A stretch of DNA of 6,356 bases from Acidimicrobiales bacterium (GTDB lineage: Bacteria; Actinomycetota; Acidimicrobiia; Acidimicrobiales; RAAP-2), in NCBI GenBank assembly GCA_017883125.1, contig JADGOD010000196.1, forward strand, positions 1-6,356, read 5' to 3'. Positions 1-5,541 of this stretch are shown in pieces. Made by a program: the position numbers and the translations under genes. The stretch's first letter is position 1; each line of letters begins with the position of its first letter. Under the pieces are notes generated by a model that made no database searches, was not told the origin of the DNA, and saw only the letters and a program-made list of their open reading frames with translations.

Positions 1-2
1 AG

Positions 3-224
3 CTCACGGCCGATCATGACGGCCGCCTTGTGGCCGACATTGTTGCCGAGTGGGCCGATATCCACGGCCAACCCTTTGAGCTCGTGCTCGACGGCCTCGC
101 CGGCGGGAAGTTCACGCAGGGCGTCGCCGGCGAGCGCATCGAGATCGACACGCTTGACTTCATTCGTACCCTCTCCGGCCGACTGCCTGGCGTGGGAGTC
201 CTCAGCCATCCCCTCCCTCTATAG
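3..224 (+). CDS. C-terminal part of a mycothiol-dependent maleylpyruvate isomerase-like protein (partial, 5' end outside window)
   Basis: The frame is open from the left edge to TAG at 222-224, giving 73 residues; the true start lies upstream of the window. The tail reads EIDTLDFIRTLSGR followed by a short GVGVLSHPLPL end. This is the usual ending of the actinobacterial DinB-like / maleylpyruvate isomerase family, where an acidic-aromatic segment is followed by LSGR and a final 'LL..pvPf' type stretch. A preceding AEWADIHGQPFELVLDG segment fits the C-terminal domain of the same family. Family members are small soluble enzymes thought to use mycothiol as a thiol cofactor; most have no known substrate. 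The N-terminal metal-binding DinB-like domain is not in view, so activity cannot be judged. A GTG at 30-32 could be mistaken for the start, but the frame and the family resemblance continue upstream of it. Confidence 0.7.
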   Translation, partial: LTADHDGRLVADIVAEWADIHGQPFELVLDGLAGGKFTQGVAGERIEIDTLDFIRTLSGRLPGVGVLSHPLPL

Positions 225-260
225 GTCTAGGCATCACACCTCCCCTAAAACCCACACCCA

Positions 261-266
261 AAGGAG
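261..266 (+). promoter_or_regulatory. Strong ribosome binding site before the short ORF at 274
   Basis: AAGGAG lies 7 nt before the ATG at 274-276. It is among the best Shine-Dalgarno matches in the window, which is the main reason to take the following short ORF seriously. Confidence 0.6.
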
Positions 267-273
267 CAGAACC

Positions 274-387
274 ATGGAAACCCGAATCGACGAGATCGGC
301 AGGAATGCCCGGTACCAGCATCGTCCTTCGGGCGATGGGGCGAGGCCCCCAGGGGAACGCTCTGCGGGTCCGGCTGGTCACAACTAG
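274..387 (+). pseudogene. Short ORF of 37 aa, possibly the truncated head of an MBL-fold hydrolase gene
   Basis: The ORF begins with ATG at an ideal distance from AAGGAG and ends at TAG 385-387. The product starts METRIDEIG and then becomes rich in Arg, Pro, Gly and Ala with no recognisable fold. From memory, 'TRIDEI' followed by an aromatic/Arg-Ile-Ser stretch is a common start of one group of actinobacterial metallo-beta-lactamase-fold proteins. Here the resemblance stops after about nine residues. I therefore infer a gene head left behind after a deletion or rearrangement, or alternatively a real short leader peptide. It sits between the maleylpyruvate-isomerase-like gene and the hydroxybutyryl-CoA dehydrogenase gene, with 57 nt to the start of the latter. 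No known function is assigned and the family suggestion is weak. Confidence 0.35.
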
Positions 388-406
388 GATGTTCAAAGAA
401 TATAAA
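377..406 (+). promoter_or_regulatory. Possible promoter for the 3-hydroxybutyryl-CoA dehydrogenase gene
   Basis: TATAAA at 401-406 is a good -10 candidate in a conspicuously AT-rich patch. GTCACA at 377-382 gives a weak -35 with an 18-nt spacer. The predicted transcript would start near 413, about 30 nt before the GTG at 445. The -10 half is convincing; the -35 half is poor. Confidence 0.35.
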
Positions 407-413
407 CAATATT
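399..413 (+). repeat. AT-rich inverted repeat (AATAT-5 nt-ATATT)
   Basis: A perfect 5-bp inverted repeat, AATAT-AAACA-ATATT, overlaps the -10 candidate. It stands out in this GC-rich sequence and could be a regulator site, but short AT repeats also arise by chance in such patches. Just downstream, TTGGCGC occurs twice with a 9-nt period (412-418 and 421-427). Confidence 0.35.
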
Positions 414-444
414 GGCGCACTTGGCGCTCGAGTGAGGATGAGTC

Positions 445-1302
445 GTGGCTGAGCGAGTAGCAGTGGTCGGATGCGGGATTATGGGCTCTGGCATCGCCGA
501 GGTGTGTGCTCGGGCTGGGCTCGACACCATCGTCTGTGAGGCCAACGAGGAGGCGCTGAGCGTTGGGCGCACGCGGATCGAGGGCTCTCTCGCCCGAGCG
601 GTGCGCTCGTCGAAGCTGAGCGACCTCGACCGAGAGGAAGCGTTTGTCCGCCTTCGTTTCACGACCGATTTTGAGGACCTCGCTGACCGAGACCTCGTCA
701 TCGAAGCGATAGCGGAGGACGAGGCGAGCAAGCTCGAGCTGTTCGCCAGGATGGACAAGATCGTCACAGATCCAGCCGCAGTGATTGCCTCCAACACCTC
801 GTCCATCCCCATCATGAAGCTCGCGATGGCGACCACTCGCCCCGAGCAAGTCGTCGGAATCCACTTCTTCAACCCTGTACCGGTTCTCCCATTGGTAGAG
901 CTGGTGACGTCGCTGGTCTCTGCCGACAGCACCGTGCAGGAAGCTCGCCACTTCGCAAGCGAGCAGCTCGGGAAGACCGTCATCACGTCGCAGGACAGGG
1001 CCGGCTTCATCGTGAACGCGCTGCTCATCCCCTACCTGTTGTCGGCGATCCGCATGCTCGAATCAGGGTTCGCCACGGCGAAGGACATCGACTCCGGAAT
1101 GGTTCTTGGCTGCGCACATCCGATGGGTCCGCTTGCACTCGCCGACCTCATCGGACTTGACACGACACATGCAGTCGCCGTCTCGCTCTACGAGGAGTTC
1201 AAAGAGCCGCTCTTCGCCCCGCCGCCGCTCCTCGCGCGGATGGTGGAGGCCGGGCTGCTCGGGCGGAAGACTGGTCGAGGCTTCTACTCCGACCACAGCT
1301 GA
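445..1302 (+). CDS. 3-hydroxybutyryl-CoA dehydrogenase (3-hydroxyacyl-CoA dehydrogenase family)
   Basis: This 285-aa soluble protein is full length for the family. It should catalyse NAD(P)-linked oxidation or reduction between 3-hydroxyacyl-CoA and acetoacetyl-type CoA esters, as in beta-oxidation or butyrate metabolism. The N-terminal Rossmann motif reads VVGCGIMGSGIA (GxGxxG, residues 9-14). The second strand ends with Glu32 where many relatives have Asp. EAIAE at 87-91 and SNTSS at 116-120 are the expected substrate-pocket and active-site segments. His140 in GIHFFNPVP, together with Glu152, forms the family's catalytic His-Glu pair. AGFIVNALLIPYL and HPMGPLALADLIGLD belong to the C-terminal dimerisation domain, and the end GRKTGRGFY is typical. 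The start is GTG at 445, since an in-frame TGA lies at 439-441; GAGGA at 434-438 sits 6 nt before it. Mycobacterial FadB2 is a likely relative, but chain-length preference cannot be read. Confidence 0.93.
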   Translation: MAERVAVVGCGIMGSGIAEVCARAGLDTIVCEANEEALSVGRTRIEGSLARAVRSSKLSDLDREEAFVRLRFTTDFEDLADRDLVIEAIAEDEASKLELFARMDKIVTDPAAVIASNTSSIPIMKLAMATTRPEQVVGIHFFNPVPVLPLVELVTSLVSADSTVQEARHFASEQLGKTVITSQDRAGFIVNALLIPYLLSAIRMLESGFATAKDIDSGMVLGCAHPMGPLALADLIGLDTTHAVAVSLYEEFKEPLFAPPPLLARMVEAGLLGRKTGRGFYSDHS

Positions 1303-1583
1303 ACAAGGTGATCCCGCCCTTTGGGGCGATGATGCAGCCTGCCCTCGCTCAGCTGGCCACGACCGAGTGCTCGTAGTGCGATCGGGACCTTCTCGATCCT
1401 TGTCCGCAGGGATGGTGTGCTCGCCAAGCTGGTGTTCGGCAGACCTCGAACGGTGGAAGCCCCCGTGCGCACACCGTGAGATGGCCCGTGCACCCCATGC
1501 TTCGCACCGCCCCTGTGACACCATGGTCAGGGCCGAGCGAGACGGATTCATGGATCGTTCTGGCCTTGACGAAAGGAGTGGAG
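1303..1583. other. Intergenic gap of 281 nt with no supported gene
   Basis: Open frames cross this stretch on both strands, but none has a convincing ribosome binding site or a recognisable product. The frame of the downstream protein stays open back to about 1476, yet the extra N-terminal residues look like random sequence. A short hairpin follows the dehydrogenase stop codon (see 1315-1328). No clear promoter for the downstream gene was seen. Confidence 0.5.
1315..1328 (+). terminator. Weak hairpin after the dehydrogenase gene
   Basis: CGCCC-TTTG-GGGCG forms a 5-bp GC-only stem with a 4-nt loop, 12 nt after the stop codon. There is no T-run after it, so it is at best a weak or Rho-assisted terminator. 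Confidence 0.25.
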
Positions 1584-2147
1584 TTGCGACTAGAGCCGCT
1601 GCGCAAGGATGACCTCACCGGAGAGACGGCCGAGCTCTACGACGCGCTCGTCGGCAAGTCGCGCGGACGAAGCGAGTCCTTCGCACTCAATGAGCGGGGT
1701 GAGGTCCGCGGACCACTGGCGGTCCTGCTCCACCACCCCGCCAGCGGACGGCCGCTGCAGCAGCTCGCCGCTGTGCTCCGCTTCTCCGGGTTGCTCCCCG
1801 ACGCCGCTCGCGAGGCGGTGATCCTCGTGATCGCCGCCCACTGGCGCGATGAGCACGAGTGGTCGTCACACGAGCCCCTCGCACGCAACGCGGGGGTCAG
1901 TGAGGACGAGCTCGCTGCGCTGCGCAGCGGCGCCGACGTCGCCTTCGCTGACCCGGTCACCCAGGCGGCGTTCGATGCAGCGCACGCCATCATGGCGCGT
2001 GGCGATCTCGGCGACGACGAGTACGCGCGCATCCAGGCGGTGCTCGGCGACGAGCAGCTCGTCGAGATCACTGTCCTGGTCGGGTACTACTGGCTCCTCG
2101 CCATGCAGCTGCGCGTGTTCCGGGTGCCCGCGAAACCAGCGGGCTGA
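1584..2147 (+). CDS. Carboxymuconolactone decarboxylase / AhpD-like family protein
   Basis: The chosen start is TTG at 1584, because AAGGAG at 1573-1578 ends 5 nt before it. The GTG at 1578 overlaps that ribosome binding site, and starts further upstream add sequence unlike the family. The product is 187 aa, soluble and largely helical. The core runs AREAVILVIAAHWRDEHEWSSHEPLARNAGVSEDELAALR (residues about 75-114). This matches the AhpD-like pattern in which a helix with E-W-x-x-H (Glu92, Trp93, His96) is followed by an amphipathic 'AG(V/L)..deiaAl' helix. The CxxC pair of peroxidase-type AhpD is absent, so a thiol peroxidase role is unlikely. Relatives without cysteines are common in actinobacterial aromatic and lipid catabolic regions, mostly with unknown substrates. 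It lies 281 nt after the dehydrogenase gene and converges on the minus-strand cluster, so co-transcription with the dehydrogenase is possible but unproven. Confidence 0.8.
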   Translation: MRLEPLRKDDLTGETAELYDALVGKSRGRSESFALNERGEVRGPLAVLLHHPASGRPLQQLAAVLRFSGLLPDAAREAVILVIAAHWRDEHEWSSHEPLARNAGVSEDELAALRSGADVAFADPVTQAAFDAAHAIMARGDLGDDEYARIQAVLGDEQLVEITVLVGYYWLLAMQLRVFRVPAKPAG

Positions 2148-2194
2148 CCCCGCCGCTCGGGCCCTCCGGCACGTCGAGTGCAGCCGGTCCATCG

Positions 2195-2593
2195 CTAGCC
2201 GAACTCAACGCCCTCGGGCAGGGGGGTCGGCTCGTCGATGTCAGAGAGCTCCTCGAAGATGAACGCCTTCACGCTGTCGAGGTCGAGTGCAGGGCTGAAG
2301 TACTCAGGTGCGGTCGTGACCTCTGCGAGCTTCGGCAGGAGTGCCTGCGCGTCGGGGACGCGGTCGACGTCCTCGAGCTCGTAGATCGTGACGTAATCGA
2401 AGCCCGGAGCGGTGGCCTTGCCGGGAAGCAGCTGGGTCTCGGCGAGCTTGTAGCGACGTCCCCTCACGAACCCCGGGAGGAGCAGCGAGTCCGGGATGTG
2501 GTGCTCGTCGTACCACTTGTCGTAGGCCGCGACGACCTCAGGCTCGTCCGAGGTGGGCTTGGAGAAGACGACGAAAAGACCCTTCTTTGACAT
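2195..2593 (-). CDS. Small dimeric alpha/beta-barrel (EthD/DUF4286-like) protein, last gene of the oxygenase cluster
   Basis: This 132-aa protein starts at ATG 2593-2591, with AAGAGGT a few bases upstream. The opening GLFVVFSKP strand is followed by a helix, then WYDEHHIPDSLLLPGFVRGRRY (residues 27-48). This is the usual signature of ferredoxin-like dimeric barrels of the EthD / DUF4286 type: Trp-Tyr-x-x-His, Ile-Pro-Asp, then Pro-Gly-Phe and an Arg-Tyr strand. FDYVTIYELEDVD is the matching later strand. Such proteins are small and cytoplasmic, usually dimers. Some act on catabolic intermediates or assist oxygenases, but most are uncharacterised, so no reaction is assigned. It is 54 nt downstream of the 112-aa gene and is probably co-transcribed with it. 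Its C-terminus (PLPEGVEFG) is echoed by the partial gene at the right edge of the window, suggesting a paralogue. The exact family name is less sure than the fold. Confidence 0.7.
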   Translation of the reverse strand: MSKKGLFVVFSKPTSDEPEVVAAYDKWYDEHHIPDSLLLPGFVRGRRYKLAETQLLPGKATAPGFDYVTIYELEDVDRVPDAQALLPKLAEVTTAPEYFSPALDLDSVKAFIFEELSDIDEPTPLPEGVEFG

Positions 2594-2647
2594 GGTGACC
2601 TCTTGATCTCGGTGGTGGTTGGTTGCGCTTAGAGAGTGTGACGTCGC

Positions 2648-2986
2648 TCAAGTGGCCGGTTCGGAGACCTCGTTGATCCAGGTCGTACCGGCGTTCGGAT
2701 CCCTCTGGGAACTGAACACCTCGGTCGCCACCGAGACGACGCTCAACGAGTACAGGAGGACCATAAGGTTCCTGGCGGTCTCGGGCACGTCGTTGACGTC
2801 GAACTGGTCGAGATAGGTCATCGCCGCCTCGGCCCGCGGGAAGACGGCGTCGTAGAACGCGTGCAGCTCCACCATGGGCGTCACCAGACGCCGCTGCAGA
2901 CGCTCCTCGAGCGTGGGCAGCACCCAGTCGGCCGCGAACGGCTCGAGATCGGCGAACTCCGGCGGAAGCAGTGCTTCGGTGGTCAT
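2648..2986 (-). CDS. Hypothetical protein (112 aa) between the Rieske oxygenase and the alpha/beta-barrel gene
   Basis: I do not recognise a named family. The start chosen is ATG 2986-2984, which lies 11 nt after the Rieske stop codon; GAGG overlapping that stop serves as ribosome binding site. The open frame extends upstream to 3082, but that part would overlap the Rieske gene and looks random. The product has no signal peptide or clear membrane helix. It is acidic and mostly helical. ADWVLPTLEERLQRR is followed by a helix around MVELHAFYDAVFPRAEAAMTYLDQF, a turn with DVPETA, a hydrophobic helix LMVLLYSLSVVSVATEVF, and a short tail. The tight spacing to the oxygenase gene suggests translational coupling and a role tied to that enzyme, such as a small partner subunit or stability factor. 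That role is inference from position only; there is no resemblance to the usual beta subunit fold that I can see. Confidence 0.7.
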   Translation of the reverse strand: MTTEALLPPEFADLEPFAADWVLPTLEERLQRRLVTPMVELHAFYDAVFPRAEAAMTYLDQFDVNDVPETARNLMVLLYSLSVVSVATEVFSSQRDPNAGTTWINEVSEPAT

Positions 2987-2997
2987 CGTGGTGTTCC

Positions 2998-4335
2998 TCA
3001 CTTCCCCTTCTCGGCCCGATAGGCGTCGACATCGGCCTTGACTACCTCGTGGAGATGGCGTAGCGCCACTTCCTGGTCGCACAGGTAGAACTCGGTGCGG
3101 CCTTCTGACATGATCCCGAGCTGCGTGGCCTCGAGGGTGTTGGCGTCCTGCAGGATCCCCTCGCGCATCATGACCAGCGCGTGCTCCTGGGCCAGGCGCT
3201 CACGGATGGTGGTGGGCTCGGCGAAGCCGACCGTCCACTCGAACCGGTGTCGCGTCGGGCTGAGCGGCCAGTAGTGGTACGTGTACCAGTAGTTGCTGCT
3301 CCACGCGATGATCACCGAGTTCGGATAGAGCTGCCACGAGTCGACACCCCAGTTCTCGATGCCAGCCGGGTTGACGCCGTCGCCCAACGAGCCGATGTCG
3401 GGTGTGTAGTCGGTGCCGATGAAGTTCGCCTCGAACAGCGCGTCGATCGGCCTGCGGACGCGGACCCCCTTGTTGGCCTTGGCGCCGCCCGTGGTCATGA
3501 GCCGGTGCTTCCCGTAGGCACCGAAGTACGGAATCATCTGGGGGACCTTGTCGACGCCGGTCTGGGCGAGGGCGGCGTTGGTGACCTTCCCGTGCACGTA
3601 AGGCACGTGGTAGAGCTCCTGGAACGCGTCCATGAACAGCTTCCAGTTCGCCTCGACCTCGGTTTCGAAGTGGTAGACGCGGGGCATCTTCTCGAACGGG
3701 TACGTCTCGAACTTCTCGAGGGTGGGGGTCAGGAACTCGCGCAACGTCTGACGCGGCTCCTTGTCGAGGTTGATGTAGACGAACCCGGCCCAGACATCGC
3801 AGTGGATCTTGGGCAGCGCCAGGTCTTCGGCCTTGAGGTCGAAGAACTCGGGCGCGTTGTGCACGTAGCTGATCTCGCCGTCGAGTTCGTAGCGCCACCC
3901 GTGGTACTTACACGAGATCTGCCGGCAGGAACCGCTGGACTCCTCCGACGGGTTCTCGTCCCACATCAGCCTGTTGCCCCGGTGCGAGCACACATTGTGG
4001 AACGCACGGATCTCGCCGTCCATCCCGCGGATTACGAGCACCGACGTGCGGAGGAACTGGAGCTCCTTGGTGAAGTAGGTGCCGTTGCGGGGCAGCTGCT
4101 CGACCCGGCCGATGTTCAGCCACGAACGACGGAACACCGCCTGCTTCTCGTCCTCGTAGAACTCGGGGTCGTAGTCGTCCTCGAACGAGACGGGACCGGT
4201 GCTCAGACCGAACGACTCGGTCCAGGAACCCGGTGCCGGCTTCTCGAAAATCTGGATCCCCGCTGCCTCGGCCTCGGTGAGACCGGAGATGTGTGGTGTC
4301 GACTTGTCCCTCGCGTTGATGCTGGCGTCCGTCAT
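2998..4335 (-). CDS. Rieske non-heme iron oxygenase, alpha (catalytic) subunit
   Basis: The protein is 445 aa from ATG 4335-4333, which has a purine-rich AGAGGGAG just upstream. The N-terminal Rieske [2Fe-2S] domain shows Cys116-x-His118 in NVCSHRGNRL and Cys142-x2-His145 in CKYHGW. The catalytic domain shows NWKLFMDAFQELYHVPYVH, with His243 and His248 as mononuclear iron ligands, Asp397 (LQDANTLE) as the likely third ligand, and the QLYPN segment at 335-339. It should use O2 and electrons from a ferredoxin/reductase to hydroxylate, dihydroxylate or demethylate a substrate; no such partners lie in the window. Two oddities stand out. Glu240 occupies the position of the bridging Asp of naphthalene dioxygenase. 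The two Rieske pairs are 23 residues apart, against roughly 15-17 in most relatives, because of an insert rich in Glu and Ser. An upstream in-frame ATG at 4482 would add 49 low-complexity residues and overlaps a hairpin, so it is rejected. Confidence 0.92.
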   Translation of the reverse strand: MTDASINARDKSTPHISGLTEAEAAGIQIFEKPAPGSWTESFGLSTGPVSFEDDYDPEFYEDEKQAVFRRSWLNIGRVEQLPRNGTYFTKELQFLRTSVLVIRGMDGEIRAFHNVCSHRGNRLMWDENPSEESSGSCRQISCKYHGWRYELDGEISYVHNAPEFFDLKAEDLALPKIHCDVWAGFVYINLDKEPRQTLREFLTPTLEKFETYPFEKMPRVYHFETEVEANWKLFMDAFQELYHVPYVHGKVTNAALAQTGVDKVPQMIPYFGAYGKHRLMTTGGAKANKGVRVRRPIDALFEANFIGTDYTPDIGSLGDGVNPAGIENWGVDSWQLYPNSVIIAWSSNYWYTYHYWPLSPTRHRFEWTVGFAEPTTIRERLAQEHALVMMREGILQDANTLEATQLGIMSEGRTEFYLCDQEVALRHLHEVVKADVDAYRAEKGK

Positions 4336-4381
4336 CTCTCCCTCTTCTTCTCCCTCGCCACGGAGATCCCTCCAGCCACCG

Positions 4382-4405
4382 GGGGAGATCGAGTGCTCTC
4401 TCCCC
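4382..4405 (-). repeat. 7-bp inverted repeat (GGGGAGA / TCTCCCC) in the leader of the Rieske gene
   Basis: GGGGAGA at 4382-4388 is the exact reverse complement of TCTCCCC at 4399-4405, with a 10-nt loop. On the transcript it lies about 47 nt before the Rieske start codon. Confidence 0.5.
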
Positions 4406-4463
4406 TGCTGAGCCAGAGCGCCTCCTTGGTGCTCCTTCTTGTCTTGCCTGACTGCATTGCCTG

Positions 4464-4480
4464 GGCCGGGGGTCCCGGCC
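4464..4480 (-). terminator. Stem-loop directly after the dioxygenase stop codon
   Basis: GGCCGGG-3 nt-CCCGGCC is a perfect, all-GC 7-bp stem with a 3-nt loop, starting 4 nt after the TAG of the dioxygenase gene on the minus strand. It has no T-run behind it, so partial termination or protection of the upstream message from 3' decay is more likely than full termination. Confidence 0.5.
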
Positions 4481-4484
4481 ATGC

Positions 4485-5321
4485 CTACTGGATCGCCTCG
4501 TCGCCCACGAGGGTGCAGCGGTGCATCTCGCGGCCGGAGTCCTCGCCGTACGGCATGGCGCGGTGGATGACGCCCCGGTTGTCCCAGATGACCATGTCAC
4601 CGACCGTCCAGGTATGCGAGTAGACGTGCTCGGGCCTGGTGGCCCGATCCATGAGCTCGTCGAGGAGGGCTGCGCCTTCGCCCTCGTCCATGCCCTCGAC
4701 GCTGAGCGCCGTGTTGCCGAGCACGAGCGACTTGCGGCCAGAGCGGTGCGTCCAGACCAGCGGGTGGAGCTTGGGCGGCTCGGCCTGGGCCCGGGTGACG
4801 TCCTCGTCGGTCGGGTTGGGCTCCGAGCGCCGGAGCGACACCTCGAGGCTGTGCCAGACCTTGAGGTTGGCGAAGCGCTCCTTCTCCTCGTCGGAGAGGC
4901 GGTCGTAGGCGGCGTACGTGCTGGTGAACTCGGTGTGGCCCTCGGTGGGGTCGGGGATGACCCGGCCCGTCAGGATGGTCGCCTTGGGCAGCACGTCGCT
5001 GGTCGGGCCGTCGAAGTGCCAGGCCAGGCTGCCCTTCATGTAGGCGCCGGCCTTGCGGCCCTCGTCCATGGCGATGGTGAAGATCTCGGGGAACTCCTTG
5101 CTCCAGCCCTTCTGGTCCTTCTTGACCGTCTCGCCGAGGTGGCGGCAGAAGGCCGCCTGCTGTGCATCGTCCAGGTTGATCTGGGGGAAGACGAGCACGC
5201 CGTTCTTGTCGAGCAGGTCCAGGATCTGCTCGGCGGCGTCAACGTCGCCCAGCAATGCGTCGAGGTCCTCGACGATGATCTCGGCGCCGATGGGCTCGAG
5301 CTGGTTGACGGTGAAGTGCAT
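4485..5321 (-). CDS. TauD/TfdA-family Fe(II)/2-oxoglutarate-dependent dioxygenase
   Basis: This 278-aa protein has the usual family length. Start is ATG 5321-5319, with AAGGGAG about 9 nt upstream. Iron ligands are visible: His102 and Asp104 in AWHFDGP, and the distal His253 in WDNRGVIHRAMPY. Arg264 and Arg268 in GREMHRCTLVGD are the 2-oxoglutarate-binding candidates. EFTSTYAAYDRLSDEEKERFANLKVWHS and HPLVWTHRSGRKSLVLG are standard TauD/TfdA segments. The enzyme should couple oxidation of 2-oxoglutarate to succinate with hydroxylation of a substrate, often next to an oxygen, sulfur or nitrogen so that the product falls apart. Known family substrates include taurine and phenoxyacetates; the one here cannot be read from sequence. 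It is the promoter-proximal gene of a four-gene run with the Rieske oxygenase. Protein family is certain, substrate is not. Confidence 0.92.
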   Translation of the reverse strand: MHFTVNQLEPIGAEIIVEDLDALLGDVDAAEQILDLLDKNGVLVFPQINLDDAQQAAFCRHLGETVKKDQKGWSKEFPEIFTIAMDEGRKAGAYMKGSLAWHFDGPTSDVLPKATILTGRVIPDPTEGHTEFTSTYAAYDRLSDEEKERFANLKVWHSLEVSLRRSEPNPTDEDVTRAQAEPPKLHPLVWTHRSGRKSLVLGNTALSVEGMDEGEGAALLDELMDRATRPEHVYSHTWTVGDMVIWDNRGVIHRAMPYGEDSGREMHRCTLVGDEAIQ

Positions 5322-5402
5322 GTTCCGAATCTCCCTTCAGTTGCAGCTGGCGGAGGCGGACGTTCTGGCGGGTAGGCGACTGGTGCTCGCTTGCTCTGTG
5401 AG

Positions 5403-5430
5403 ATTATACATCAGTCGATGAATTAGACAA
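5403..5430 (-). promoter_or_regulatory. Sigma70-type promoter of the dioxygenase/Rieske operon
   Basis: On the minus strand, TTGTCT (5430-5425) is followed by 16 nt and then TATAAT (5408-5403), an exact -10 consensus in a GC-rich sequence. Transcription would start near 5396, leaving a leader of about 75 nt before the ATG at 5321. Confidence 0.65.
5409..5420. promoter_or_regulatory. Candidate repressor operator within the promoter spacer
   Basis: CATC-AGTC-GATG (5409-5420) is a perfect 4-bp inverted repeat with some further symmetric positions outside it, placed between the -35 and -10 boxes. A repressor bound here would block RNA polymerase. The divergent TetR-family regulator is the obvious candidate, but this is inference. 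Confidence 0.4.
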
Positions 5431-5456
5431 GGGCCCCGAGGGATCCTCTTCCGGCG

Positions 5457-5470
5457 TCCCCTCGTGGGGC
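5457..5470 (+). repeat. Copy 1 of a 14-bp direct repeat containing CCCCTCGTGGGG
   Basis: TCCCCTCGTGGGGC here is identical to 5543-5556. The core is itself a near-palindrome (CCCC-TCGT-GGGG). This copy lies 27 nt upstream of the -35 box of the minus-strand promoter. Confidence 0.6.
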
Positions 5471-5541
5471 CCCGCGCGCGGCCTGGCTCCTCGCCAAGCC
5501 CCACCTTCTCCATCCGCCGAGCGATACAGTCGTTTACTCCG

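Larger units (their letters stand above)
4336..4484 (-). promoter_or_regulatory. 149-nt intercistronic leader between the dioxygenase and Rieske genes
   Basis: The leader contains two perfect 7-bp stem-loops (4464-4480 and 4382-4405) followed by a purine-rich run into the Rieske start codon. This spacing is far longer than the 11 nt and 54 nt between the later genes. It may allow partial termination, RNA processing or a separate start of transcription, though no clear promoter was seen. Confidence 0.45.

Noticed and set aside
305..460. 51-codon + strand ORF running from 305 into the dehydrogenase start
   Set aside because: No spaced ribosome binding site, no recognisable product, and it overlaps the promoter-like patch and the real GTG start.
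202..951. 249-codon minus-strand frame over the dehydrogenase start region
   Set aside because: It overlaps a confidently identified gene on the + strand, and its product has no recognisable domain.
1476..1583. Upstream extension of the carboxymuconolactone-decarboxylase-like protein
   Set aside because: The added 36 residues look random and lack a ribosome binding site, whereas TTG 1584 has AAGGAG 5 nt before it.
4336..4482. N-terminal extension of the Rieske protein from ATG 4482
   Set aside because: The extra 49 residues are low-complexity and unlike the family, no good ribosome binding site precedes that ATG, and the region forms two stem-loops. ATG 4335 has a purine-rich site directly upstream.
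3181..4623. Long open frame (480 codons) on the + strand antisense to the Rieske gene
   Set aside because: It mirrors the codon pattern of the opposite-strand Rieske and dioxygenase genes, is rich in Val/Gly/Leu/Arg with no motif, and has no ribosome binding site. It is a shadow of GC-rich third positions.
4521..5375. 284-codon + strand frame antisense to the TauD/TfdA gene
   Set aside because: Same cause: low-complexity Val/Leu/Gly/Asp product lying over a gene with clear catalytic motifs on the other strand.
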